Under the pieces are notes generated by a model, which made no database searches, was not told the DNA's origin, and saw nothing but the letters and a program-made list of their open reading frames with translations. From positions 302,409 through 353,522 of the forward strand of contig BFEA01000889.1 of assembly GCA_003427395.1 (NCBI GenBank): 51,114 nucleotides of DNA. Direction: 5' to 3'. The stretch comes from Chara braunii. Its lineage: Eukaryota; Streptophyta; Charophyceae; Charales; Characeae. A program made the translations under genes and the position numbers. Of this stretch, positions 22,221-31,933 are shown one piece after another. Positions within the stretch are counted from its first letter, which is position 1. Every line of letters starts with the position of its first letter.

Positions 22221-23559
22221 TCAGGCGAAGCGCTCGGACGGTCTGCGATAAGGACGCAGCAACGAGACGTGGTAAACATCGTGTACGTGAGCCTGTCGAA
22301 GGTAATCCGGTAGCTTCACACGGAAGCTGACCGGACTAATGGCAGTATCAGAACCGACGGCCTGAAGGATGCGGCATGGACCGAAGAAACGACGTCTGAA
22401 CTTGCGAAGAGTATCTGTTTCGAGCTGTAAGTGACGTGTGTCGACGACCATATCGTAGCCGACTTTGAATGGATGATTCATTCGTAATCGATTGGTCGTG
22501 CGGCCATGCGAGTCTGGGGTCGGCTAGACTCTCATGTGCGTGCTTCATAATCGCCTTCATGTGGACGATCCAGTCGTCAAGCGCAGGACAACGAGTGTCT
22601 GGGCGCAACCACGATGGTCGTAAGAAGTCCGCGGGTACACTAGGGTGGTAGCCGAGGTCGCAATAGAATGGCGACATTCCCGTGGCTGGCGAAATAGAAT
22701 GGTTGTACGCAATCTCCACATGGGCTAAGTGTAAGTCTCACTATTGGTCATCCCTAGCAAACTTTCGGAGGATATTACTGAAAGTTTTATTGGTGACCTC
22801 AGTCTGATCATCCGTCTGAGGGTGGTAAGATGATGAGAAGCGGAGCTGGGATCCGTACACCTCGTGTAGGCGTCGCCAGAATGTGCTGAAAAAGTGCGGG
22901 TCACGGTTGGAGATGATGCTCTGAGGTAAGCCGTAATCTCTCATCACTCGATCGAAGACGATGCCGGCGACCTCACGAGCGCTAATGCGATAGCGGCACA
23001 GGACAAAACGTGCCCACCTCATGAAGCGATCGACGACGACCAAGATAGCATCATGACCTCGCTAAGTGGGTGGGCGGAGGGGACCAATGAAATCCATCGA
23101 GATGGACTTCCAACGACCCTCGGGTATGGGTAAGGGTTGAAGTAACCCATACGGAAGGTGGTTCGCACCGTTCACCTCCTGGCAGGTAGGAGGACACTCC
23201 GGGATGTAGGCTTTGACGAAGTCCTTGGACTTTGGCCAAACGTATAGGCGGCAAACACGAGCCAACGTCTTGTGGAAGCCCATATGACCGGCAGCTACCT
23301 GGTCATGGAACTCTACTACAGCCTGGACACGAAGATGTCCGATGGAGGGAACGCGGATACGTGATTCTAGTTGACCAGATCTGCCATGCCAGTACATGAG
23401 ACCGTTCTCACTGAGTGAGTATGAGGGAACGGTTTTGCCACTCCGTAATGTCGCATGGATGACGCGATAATCTGGGCAGTGGAGGTACTGAGTGCGATAT
23501 GTATCGATCACCGACTGATCAACAGTGGTGATGAAAATGGCAACAAGATGGATGGGTTC
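22221..23559 (-). pseudogene. pol: Element 1 integrase
   Basis: Zinc-binding region 'FHDQVAAGHMG...ECPPTC', with the two Cys three residues apart instead of the usual two. The catalytic core has D in 'SMDFIGPL' and E in 'HPQTDDQTEV', but the second catalytic Asp, expected 36 residues before that Glu, is Asn in 'ISNRDPHF'. In-frame stops lie at 23060-23062 (TAG) and near 22741 (two adjacent stops). A frameshift precedes the C-terminal part with 'RRFFGPCRIL', the GPY/F-type motif, and 'YHVSLLRPYRR'. It cannot be active. Confidence 0.88.
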
Positions 23560-24159
23560 CTGATTGTGATCAGGACGGCGGGACAAGGCATCAGCGATGC
23601 GGTTCGTTTCATACTTGATGGGCTGAGTGGTGAAACTGAACTCGGATAAGTCACGCCGCCAACGTGCCTGTCGAGGGGAAAGTTTGGGCTTCGTGAGGAA
23701 AACCTGGACAATTAAGTTGTCTGTGTGCACCGTGAAAGACGCCCCGTGCAGGTAGTGACGCCAATGTCGGGTAGCATAAACTACTGCGAGAACCTCACGT
23801 TCATCGACATTGCAGTTTATCTCGGCAGGAAGTAGTTGACGGGAGTAGAAGGCGATCTGGCAATCCCCAACACGAGCCTCGACAGTCTCATCCTCCCCGA
23901 TGGTGGGGGAGTAAGTAACGGGAGGACTGTCAGTGGACAGAAGTGGTGGGAGGGTAGGCATCAGTCGAGAAGCAGTGTCAATAGGAGAGGGGGGGGAATC
24001 AGGAACATGACGATAACGTGAATCGGGAGGAGAGGAAAACACCTGAGAAAGTACAACTCCTACTGCAAAATCTAACGCATCAGTGGTGACGATGAAGATG
24101 CGATTAAATCGGGAAGGCGAAGAACTGACGCACAAGTCACCGTCTTCTTGAGGGGGCAA
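23560..24159 (-). pseudogene. pol: Element 1 RNase H
   Basis: The RNase H domain follows the RT. Candidate catalytic acidic residues are present: D27 ('IVTTDALDFAVGVVLSQ'), E122 ('DEREVLAVVYATRHW'), D147 ('TVHTDN') and D190 ('NRIADALSRRP'), numbered in the open frame. Between 'VLSQ' and 'IAFYSRQLL' sits a Ser/Pro-rich insert of roughly 60 residues where most gypsy elements have about 20. In the family this domain degrades the RNA strand of the RNA-DNA hybrid. Confidence 0.88.
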
Positions 24160-24465
24160 AAAACATCATCGCAGAGGGCTGTCCAAAACCATGGCGGGTT
24201 CTTCCGGAGGAGGGTAGAGGTAAGGACGTAGGAATACCTAGCGTATCCCCGGTTGAAATTACTATAGTAACTAATGAGGCCTAGAAAACTGCGAAGCTGC
24301 TTGGCAAATGTGCGGACGGGTCACTCTGCAATAGCAGTGATTTTCACGTCGTCCATGTGGAGACCCTGGTCAGACACATGGTGTCCTAGGAAGTCCACTT
24401 TGCTCTGGGCAAATCGACACTTACTAAGCTTGGCATAAAAGCCATGCTTGCATAAGCGTTGTAGG
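24160..24465 (-). pseudogene. pol: Element 1 RT thumb/connection
   Basis: The minus strand reads 'VLQRLCKHGFYAKLSKCRFA', 'KVDFLGHHVSDQGLHMDDVK', then after a TGA codon 'FAKQLRSFLGLISYYSNFNR'. These are the conserved C-terminal RT motifs, with LGH.VS and LRSFLGL..YY diagnostic of Ty3/gypsy. It joins the RNase H frame near 24160 after a further frame change. Confidence 0.85.
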
Positions 24466-24840
24466 ACAACTCTTCGCCTATGCATTGACCACCGCGGCCT
24501 TAACCGTTACACAGTTAAAAACAACTATCCCATGCCTCACGCGGATCAGCTGTTTGACCGTTTGGCAGGCAACCGTTTCTTTACGAAGATCGATCTTCGT
24601 AGCGGTTACCACCAGATCCTCGTAGCCAAAGAGGACCAACTGAAGATCGCCTTTCGATCGCGCTTCGGCCACTACGAGTTCACTTTGATACCATCCGACC
24701 TCACCAATGCACCCACCACTTTTCAGACAACGATGAACGACATCTTCAAGGACATCCTCAAAGAATACGTTCTCGTATACTTGAACGACATCCTGGTCTA
24801 CAATCATACCTTAAAAGACCATCTCAGACACGCTCGCTTT
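24466..24840 (+). pseudogene. pol: Element 1 RT palm segment, inverted in place
   Basis: This encodes, on the plus strand, the missing middle of the RT: 'TLRLCIDHRGLNRYTVKNNY', 'FFTKIDLRSGYHQI', 'SDLTNAPTTFQTTMNDIF' and 'YVLVYLNDILVYN', ending 'DHLRHARF'. The flanking RT pieces are both on the minus strand and lack exactly this part, so a ~375-bp internal inversion is the simplest explanation. The catalytic YLDD box reads YLND (AAC at 24784-24786), which would abolish polymerase activity even without the inversion. Confidence 0.88.
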
Positions 24841-25510
24841 GCGAGCAAAGAGGACGGGTGCACCCCAAGGCGAGTTACCGGGTTTAATGAAACCCAGTCA
24901 AAGGAGTTCCTCAAGCTGACGCTTGACGCTTGAGTTTCGTCGCATCTGGAATCGAGAGTCGATAGGGTGCCTGATGGTGAACACGATAGTCAGGCACGAA
25001 TTGGATAGAATGCTCAATACCACACATGGGAGGGATCCCGTTGTATGAGACGTACGGGGGAAAAACGCCGCGGTACTCTCGAATCAAATCGCGAACGGCG
25101 GACTCTAATTCAGTCGTGAACCGCATGAGTTTTTCAACGTCTGTGTCGGCATGAGACATATGGGAGGACTCAGCAGTGAACGACAAAGGGACCTGGGATG
25201 TCGAGGGGTTATCAGCAGGCTGACGAGTGGATGTGGAGATGGGAGCCGCGAAGATGGAGGAAGGGTCAGGGGTATCGGGCTCCAATGAGATGAGCTCAAC
25301 CTCTGGACAGAGTGGATCATAGTGAAGAAGATCCATGACGTTCACTGCGTAGAACATGACGTCTCCTATCGTATGAAGTGAGCAAACTGACGAGGAGAAG
25401 TGAAGGTGATGTCTGAGTGGGACCCAGATGGACGAGGGTCCTAAGGAGGTAGGTGTGGAGGGGTGTCGCCCGTGGTTCCAATGAAGGGGACTCGATGGGT
25501 TAAACCACAC
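24841..25510 (-). pseudogene. pol: Element 1 RT, N-terminal part
   Basis: The pol linker and start of reverse transcriptase. The recognisable chromoviral run is 'REYRGVFPPYVSYNGIPP', 'IEHSIQFVPDYRVHHQAPYR' and 'LSIPDATKLKRQ'. After a frame change it continues as 'LGFIKPGNSPWGAPVLFARK' up to about 24846, with one stop replacing a codon before LGFI. The expected continuation (KDGTLR...) is absent on this strand; it lies inverted just downstream on the plus strand. Confidence 0.85.
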
Positions 25511-25572
25511 TTCGTTTTGAGAACGAGTGTCTCAATCGCCCATTCGGCCTCTGTGCCACGAAACCGGTGAGA

Positions 25573-25890
25573 CTAGGGAGTGCCAAGGATAAAGTCGTAC
25601 CCAGTCTCCAGCACATTGAAGTATGCGGAAGAATGGTAGCACCGAGGCGCCTGGGTACTATCCGATGGCTGGAGGGTGAGGGAGAAGTGGAGGTCGAGGA
25701 CCGTCTGATCGAAGAAGCGTTGCGTCTTGTTATTTCCGAGGGTAACGGAGATAGGAGAGCGAGACCTGGAGGTAGCTAGGCGAGCTTCCTCAACCACGAG
25801 AGGGTGAACGAAGTCTCCCTGCGAGCCAGAGTCCCATAAAGCGCGATACACCCTCGCAGATGTCCCCAGGCGAATAGGGATGATGGGCAC
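25573..25890 (-). pseudogene. pol: Element 1 aspartic protease
   Basis: A retropepsin-like domain. The active-site triad appears as D-S-G in 'ALWDSGSQGDFVHP', followed about 75 residues later by the hydrophobic-Gly motif 'YDFILGTP'. The family normally continues GTPWL, but here a stop codon follows GTP, so the protein is truncated relative to the pol polyprotein. The upstream frame (to about 26190) is shifted. In the family this enzyme cleaves the Gag-Pol precursor as a dimer. Confidence 0.85.
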
Positions 25891-26189
25891 GGTGCGATCA
25901 GGTTAGAGAGCAGAGGGAGAAGACGACGCAAGACGTTTACGTGTCTCGTGAGTCGCTCCTGGCGAGCCTGAAGGATGCTCAAATCGAGGAGAGATGACAC
26001 AACGACATCGCGAGTCGTCAACTGGACACTACAACGAGTTGTGCGAATGGCGCGACGCGTCGGAAGTCTCAGAGGGAAAGGACTAGATGCGGCGGTCTGT
26101 TGTGGGGCAGACAGTACCTCGACAGACGGTGGGGCAGAGGGAACTGCGTCTGTCGTGTCCTGAGGGTCCTCTGGTGGGGTAGCCAAAGA

Positions 26190-27061
26190 GGCAAACCGCT
26201 ACTCAGTGGTCGGGAAACCTGCTACATGCGAGGCCTCAGCGGTACATTGCACCGTGGCTAGCTGGGTGGGGCTGGCCAGGCGGGGCCGGGGGGCGACTGA
26301 GATCGGTGCTGACGAGAAATGTCAGTGTAGTGCCGACCGAGGGCGGCATGGTATGGACACCGTGAGGAGGTGTGTCCATCCTGGCGGCAACGAAGGCAGC
26401 CGCGACAACCCTCGAGGGCGGCGCACTCCTCAGGAGATAGAGCTCCGCGAGGAGGAACAAAACCCTGAGGGAGGTGGAGCTGAGGAACCGTGATCGTGTG
26501 GGCGCCAGCCTGTGCAACCCGACTACATGCACGACCCATGGCGGACATAGCCATCTGCAGGTGCTCGGCCACCGGGACAGTGTCGTCATCCAAGTGATAC
26601 TGGATGACATCTCGGAGCTCGATGTCCTCGGGGGCATCCCCAAGGGTAGGGTCTCGGCCAAGGCGTCCTCGCTGTACTCTAGAGAACTGTAGTGTCGAGA
26701 GAATGGCGGTTCAGGTCGAGCTGGGTGGTGAAGTGGTCGACAAAGGAGGATCGACCACGTGTGGTGTCGCGTGACTGGGTGGCGGAGGCAGTGGATCGCG
26801 AAGAAGATGGGGCGTCGGAGAAGCGACTCCGCATCGTCTACTACTGTTGAGCAGCCTTGTAGGCCTGCTCTGAGGAGGCGAAGCTTTTTCGCCAGTGCTC
26901 AATGCGGTACTCAGTCGGAAGACTGACTACAAACCTGTTGATAAAAAGGACCAAGGACCTCAGGTAGGAGTGCCTCATCGCAAATGAGGCAAGCGTCCTG
27001 AAACATTCTGATGTGACGCTCAAGATCGGCTGGTGCGGAGGACCCGCGAGAGAAGGTTAAC
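26190..27061 (-). pseudogene. gag: Element 1 gag, C-terminal part with zinc knuckle
   Basis: This continues gag beyond the insertion: the sequence 'DLERHIRMFQDACLICDEAL' follows in the frame expected if the insertion is removed. A frameshift and stops follow near 26930-26840. The frame at 26593-26258 contains 'CLRCRQDGHTSSRC' at 26357-26398, a CCHC zinc knuckle (C-x2-C-x4-H-x4-C) that binds RNA in nucleocapsid proteins. A Pro/Ser-rich linker leads to the protease. Confidence 0.85.
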
Positions 27062-27551
27062 AACAGTCGTATTTTTCATCACCACTTCAAGACACCCTTC
27101 ACCACTTCAGGATGCAGCCTGCCTAAACAAGTGGTTTTCAGGGTCTTTGGACCTTTCACCACTTTAGGACACCCTTCACCACTTCAGGACGCAACCTGCC
27201 TAAACAGGTGGTTTTCAGGGTCTTCGGACCTTTCACCACTTCAGGACCATTCGGGATTTTCAGACTGCCCAGAACTCTCACTTCACCNNNNNNNNNNNNN
27301 NNNNNNNNNNNNNNNNNNNNNNNNNNNNNNNNNNNNNNNNNNNNNNNNNNNNNNNNNNNNNNNNNNNNNNNNNNNNNNNNNNNNNNNTCAGACTGCCCAG
27401 AACTCTCACTTCACCACTTTTAGGATGGAACCTGCCTAAACAGGTGGTTTTCAGGGTCTTCGGACCTTTCACCACTTCAGGAGCATTCGGGATTTTCAGA
27501 ATGCCCAAAACTCTCACTTCAGAATTTTCATTCCTGAATTTTCAGCTACCC
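27062..27551. mobile_element. Repeat-bearing insertion in gag with GTTAAC duplication
   Basis: GTTAAC stands at 27056-27061 and again at 27552-27557, flanking about 490 bp that is absent from the gag reading frame. Removing the insert and one GTTAAC leaves gag in frame, so this is a clean insertion. The insert is built of imperfect tandem copies containing TTCACCACTTCAGGA, CCTGCCTAAACAGGTGG and TTTTCAGGGTCTTCGGACC; the first two copies are 77 bp apart. It includes a 100-N gap (27288-27387). No inverted termini or coding capacity are visible, so the class is unknown. Confidence 0.8.
27288..27387. other. Assembly gap, 100 N
   Basis: Exactly 100 N, a conventional placeholder length, flanked on both sides by the same CAGACTGCCCAGAACTCTCA repeat text. 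The true distance is unknown, and the tandem repeat is the likely cause of the gap. Confidence 0.98.
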
Positions 27552-27557
27552 GTTAAC

Positions 27558-28933
27558 CGCTTGTGGGACCCACGCCACTGCGTCTGGGTGACCCGATATA
27601 AGGCGTCGATCGCATCGTGGAGAGTGTCGTAGCAGTCATGGAGGAACGCTGTGAAATCCGTGAGAGTAGGAGCCTCACCTGCGCAAGTACGATGAGAATA
27701 ATAGTTCTTCCATGCGGAGAACGTGCTGCCTCGCAATTTAGTTGCGAGCGAGGAACTCCACAACGCCTGACTAGTGTTAGTCAATGTGAGCGCACGTGTG
27801 GCAGCCTGCCAACAGTGCGACACACGCATTGTACCATCGAAGTCGGGTATGTCCGACAGACGCACAAGGGTGGGACCGTTTTGCTGACGGCGAGGGGAGA
27901 GGGGTTGATGGGCCTGCACTGCAGCGGCAAATGTCGAGGCCGGTGCAGAGGTAGAAGTGGTAGCAGGCTGAGAGTCGGGGCTGCTGGTGGAAGGTTCAGC
28001 AGACGTGGAGGCAACGACGACAGCCAACTGTGACGGAGTAGCGAGGTAGGGGGGTAGAGAGGGGGGAGCCGGTCGAGGGAAACGAGCCGGCAAGACAGAG
28101 GTGGGAGGGTCGGTATAGGAAGAAGAAGGGTGAGCATCCTTTGAAGGGTAAGGTTGTCTCAAGGAAAGAATCTCCGCCTGGAGCTGCGCCACGGTGGCGT
28201 GTAGGGTAGCCACCCGCTGGGTGCGAGGGGTCGGAGGTGGAGGAGGAGGAGAGAGTACCCTAGCGGGAGGAGAGAGAACTTCGGGCCATAGTACCGCGAC
28301 CCGTGCATGAAGTTGGGAAGCAACACCGGGGTGGGTAGACGAAACTGCCTGGCCAGATATCGGTATCTGGGCGACAGCACATGCGGCAGTGGCTGAAGCG
28401 GCAGGGGCGGTGAAAGTGGCGGGGGCCAATGGATGTGCCGCAATAGACGGTATGGTCTGAGCGGCAGCAACACTCACCATTGTGGAAGGGAAGTATTGGG
28501 CCTGACCCGCAGAGGAGGACAAATCACCATGTCTCTGTCCCTGGAGTCGTAGAGATCCAGACTCTGAGCCGGTAGGGGATGGGGTTTGGGAGCGGTGGGA
28601 AAAGCGATGAGGAGAACCCTTGAGGCGGTGAACTTCAAGGGCGAGCGCATTGACTTTCCTCTTCAAGGGTGCAAGCGCATCGAGCCGCGCTTGCAGAGGT
28701 GCAAGGAGCGACGCAAGAACATCACGAAGGTCCGTGGGGTCCACATAGGGCTGACCCTGGACCGCCGGGTGGGTGGACGCCTGAGAGGTGGACGGCGCCG
28801 CGACGATCTCCTCAACTGTAGCCCTGTCCGTGGGCGGTGGAGGAAGAGAGGTAGACATTGTGGGAGGTGGGGGGCGAGATGGATTGTGGTATGGTGAGAG
28901 GGAGGGAACCGCGAGAGCGGAGTGGGTAGTCAT
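27558..28933 (-). pseudogene. gag: Element 1 gag, N-terminal part
   Basis: The first ATG in the frame is at 28933; the open frame extends a few codons further upstream without one. The N-terminal ~300 residues are Pro/Ser/Ala/Thr-rich with a short coiled-coil-like stretch ('LQARLDALAPLKRKVNAL'). The last ~110 residues look like a retroelement capsid domain: 'LSDIPDFDGTMRVSHCWQAA', 'ATKLRGSTFSAWKNYY', 'FTAFLHDCYDTLHDAIDAL'. The long N-terminal extension is unusual for gag. The frame is cut at 27557 by an inserted repeat element, and it resumes in frame on the other side. Confidence 0.85.
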
Positions 28934-28945
28934 GGGTCGGCTCAC

Positions 28946-29270
28946 CCCGTGACCAACGGGTCGCTTGTGAGATGGTGGCGCGAATCCGATCGAGGGGAGA
29001 GGAGCCGTTCAGGGCCAGGGTGCCCGATGGGGGGAGGCGGGGGAGTAGGGGGGTTAGGAGAACCCTAAACCTTAAAAAATCCTAAGAAAACCCTAACCGG
29101 GGTTCGGGTGGTTAGGGGAGGGTAGCGGCGACCTAATCAAGAAAAAAAATTAATAACCATGGCGAGGAGGGGGAGAAAAAATAAAATAAACAGTGAAATT
29201 TTGAGATAAGAATAAAAGAAAATAAATAAGGAAAATAATGAAAGAAAAAAATAAGCAAAAGGTGAGAAGA
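28946..29270. other. Element 1 upstream flank with telomere-like motifs
   Basis: This is upstream of gag, where a leader and LTR would be expected, but no primer-binding site or LTR end is convincing. The segment 29049-29100 contains CCCTAAACC, CCCTAACC and GGTTAGG, which resemble short telomere-type motifs; the run is too short and irregular to be an interstitial telomere. Confidence 0.35.
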
Positions 29271-29289
29271 GAAAGAATACTTATTGTTT

Positions 29290-29700
29290 TTAGAATTTTT
29301 GGCAGCATTTTCCTTCCCCAACGGGGTCACAAAAGGTGCAAAAAGGAAGGAGAGACTAAGAGAAGCACACTAAGTTTTACAATGCCGCAAATGATAATTT
29401 TCAAAAAAATAAATAAACAAATAGATGAGGGGGTAAAGAGAAACTACGTGTTGGGTTTTTTCAAAAAAAATTGGCAGCATTTCGTTAACCCCATAGGGTC
29501 GAAGTGTGCCGTCAAGAAGACAGACTACTAAGTAAAATTAGAAACTTTTGTCAGCACTTCGCTACCCCCAAAGGGTCAAAATATGCTGAAAAAGACTAAG
29601 TAAAAGAAAAAAACAGAAAATTTCGGCAACACTTCGTTACACCCACAGGGTCAAAATGTGTGTCGAAAGCAAGAATGACTAACTCCTAATCAGATTTAAG
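29290..29700. repeat. Short tandem repeats, ~76 bp, satellite-A-like
   Basis: Four copies of a block GGCAGCAYTTCGTTAACCCC...AGGGTC.AARTGTG, starting near 29301, 29473, 29549 and 29625. The last three are spaced 75-77 bp apart. Within each block the ends can pair as a hairpin (GGCA.CACTTCG against CGAAGTGTGCC). Between blocks is GACTAAGTAAAA, the same 12 bases that join satellite A units. This suggests a diverged relative of satellite A. Confidence 0.6.
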
Positions 29701-30110
29701 GGTGCCGCAAAGAAATTCGAATTTTCAGGAAAAAAAAAATCAGAAAATGAGAAAAGAAGGTGGGGAATAAGATAGTTCGAATTTTTGGAAAAAGGAGGAA
29801 ATCTAAATAAAAAAGAAAGATAAAAAGAAGAAAAACAGAAAATTTTTGAAGTTGGGGGGGGGGGGATAAAAAAGTAAAAAGAAAAGAGGGAAATAGGTGA
29901 GAAAGAGAAAAAGAGTGAAGGAGGAGATGGGGGAAATGATGGGGTTGTAGTTAAGGGGGGGAAGAGGGAGAGAAAAAAGTTATGGAAGATGAGTGAAGAG
30001 GGAGGTAGGTGGACACAGTAATGGTAGGGTTAGAAAAGGTGATTAGATGATGGGGGGGAAAGAGAAAAGGGGTTGGGGGAGAGTAGGTTAGTGGGTAGGA
30101 TGGTGATACC
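29701..30110. repeat. Purine-rich tract with G-runs
   Basis: About 400 bp almost free of pyrimidine runs on the plus strand, rich in GAAAA, GGGGA and long G-runs (for example 29855-29865). It can form triplex or quadruplex DNA in principle. No gene. Confidence 0.7.
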
Positions 30111-31078
30111 GAACTCTTCGGTGGCCAAGAGCAGAGCACTACCAAGATCCACTGGATCTTGGCCTTCAAGATGCTGCTGGTCTGATGCCACTGCAAAAGA
30201 ATAATTTATGGGGTGGCATGAGATCTTGATCAACCACCCAGATGGCATTGTAGTGCAGCCCCTTAGCCAGGGGGGTCTTCAAGATCCACAACAAGCTGCC
30301 ACGTGGCACTGCAGAGAGGCAGCACACAGCCACGTGCACAGGCGGCAGCACCCACCACCCGACGTCAGGGGGGGGGAGGGGGCAGATAGTTGTCTTCCCG
30401 GCACGCTGCTCGCTGCCCGCTGCCCGCTGCCGGGGGGGGGGGTAAATAGTTCTTGTGGCACTTCGTCAACAGCAGCAAGCCATAATATAAACTCACACTG
30501 TGGGTTTGGTCAGTGTGTTAAGGCACTGGTCATGCACGCTCTGTCGGAGGGCGCGGTGTCCCGGCCCCCCTCTACGTACCAAGTCCCTACTTGGTACCAA
30601 CCTTTTTGCTTGATGTTGCAGCCTGTAGTCGTGTTCCCGAACCTCTACAAGTCCTAGTACTTGGACTGTACCTTGATGTGGACCGGTCCTGTTGTTGCCT
30701 GTCTCGACAAAAGGGAGGGTGCGCCACATGACTTTCCTTTGGTCCACGCAGGCTCGGCGCCCTGCTGTACATCAGAGCATTACCGGCCTGTAGCCATGGT
30801 AGCCACCGGGTTCGCCCTGGGACGCGAGGGTGAAAAGGTCGGCGTTGTCATTTCTACTGCGCGCCAAGTACTCCTTTACCAGGTTATGGGATAGGTGCAC
30901 GGGATAGGTAGTTGTCAAAATAAAAAAAAACTAAACAAAAGAAATAAAAGAAAGCAAGATCTGTGAGGCCAAAAAAGGAAGCTATGCGTCTGAGCTGCAC
31001 TCAAATCGTGGCCCTTGCTTTAATCTGGGATAATCCAGCGATATCTGGTCACTGTATCGTTGGGTTTCCTTTTTCCTC

Positions 31079-31127
<49 letters not shown>

Positions 31128-31930
31128 TACTATTTTTATTATTAACTTATCGATTTCTCAGGCGCGACTTCCCCTTTTGGTTTGTCACTTCGTAGGGGAC
31201 ATCGACGATTCAACTCATGAACTATGATTACTGCCTGACGGTCTAGGCTGGTCCGACTCCTCGTAAGCCGCCTGTGTCATGGCTGCTTGATTGAGCGTCG
31301 CGCGGTAAGGCGCCAAAAGAGGGACGACCCGCGGCCGCATTGGTAGGAGGCTTATCACCCTCCAAGGAAAGGTCATAAACCCCCTCCTTGCCATCGGACA
31401 CGGGTAACCGACAGGGATAGGCCGACGGCCTACTTTTAAAGAGGACAGAAGCATCGGTTGGTATCCCGTTATGGGACCACCGTACAAAGTTCTGCGGTCT
31501 TTGCAAGCAAATGGCTGGCCCTATGATCGTTGGGGTACTGCCTCTTTAATTTCTTTTCATACTTTTATTATTATTCCTATTTTCACGTAATTACAAAATC
31601 TAAAAAGGGATGTGACTCTGAGAAATTTTGCTTAGATCTCTCGTCTAGAGCGCGGGCGTCGAAATAAGTGAAGACCCTATAAGAGAAAAAGGGAGGACTG
31701 GCATTAATCATCTGGTTCTGAGCGATCTCGCTATGCTGAGTGTTAGCGGGTTGAGGGTAGAGGGCTAGGCGACTTTAGCGCCCCTGTGTGCGCCTGCTCG
31801 TCCACCGAGTAGTTGGTACTGACTATTTTGGGTCAGTAGGCGGGGCTGGTGCGGTGTCTGTCGAGTAAAGTCTGGCTATGGCACTGCATGGCTATAGAAA
31901 GGCTACTGGTACGACCAGGCTCGCTGGAAG
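30111..31930. other. Unrecognised DNA with hairpins, G-runs and (TTA)n
   Basis: No confident gene. G-runs stand at 30368-30382 and 30432-30442. GTACCAAGTCCCTACTTGGT starts a perfect 9-bp-stem hairpin at 30576-30597, with a related one near 30648-30663. A (TTA)n microsatellite covers 31081-31127. A minus-strand open stretch near 31506-31243 ('FVRWSHNGIPTDASVLFK', 'GVYDLSLEGDKPP') looks protein-like but is unrecognised. A plus-strand open frame 30208-30657 is G-run-derived and not credible. Confidence 0.4.
31081..31127. repeat. (TTA)n microsatellite
   Basis: An uninterrupted TTA trinucleotide run of about 47 bp, followed by AT-rich sequence. Confidence 0.95.
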
Positions 31931-31933
31931 CCT

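Larger units (their letters stand above)
21585..28933 (-). mobile_element. Ty3/gypsy chromovirus, decayed (element 1)
   Basis: Domain order on the minus strand is gag (zinc knuckle), aspartic protease, reverse transcriptase, RNase H, integrase, chromodomain. This is the standard Ty3/gypsy order, with the chromodomain marking a chromovirus. The body is broken by in-frame stops, frameshifts, an internal inversion (about 24466-24840) and an inserted repeat element (27062-27551). I could not find a matching pair of LTRs on either side, so the LTRs are lost, very diverged or outside what I can match by eye. The copy cannot encode functional enzymes. Confidence 0.93.

Noticed and set aside
21557-22279. 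A 240-codon minus-strand open frame, Ser/Thr/Leu-rich
   Set aside because: It overlaps the chromodomain and tail in a different frame; the other frame has recognisable domains.
27131-27517. Open frames spanning the N gap
   Set aside because: They are created by translating N and tandem repeats.
29049-29100. Interstitial telomere
   Set aside because: Only one or two CCCTAAA-type words, not a tandem array.
30208-30657. A 149-codon plus-strand open frame
   Set aside because: It includes translated G-runs and hairpins, has unnatural His/Gln/Pro/Cys composition and no motif.
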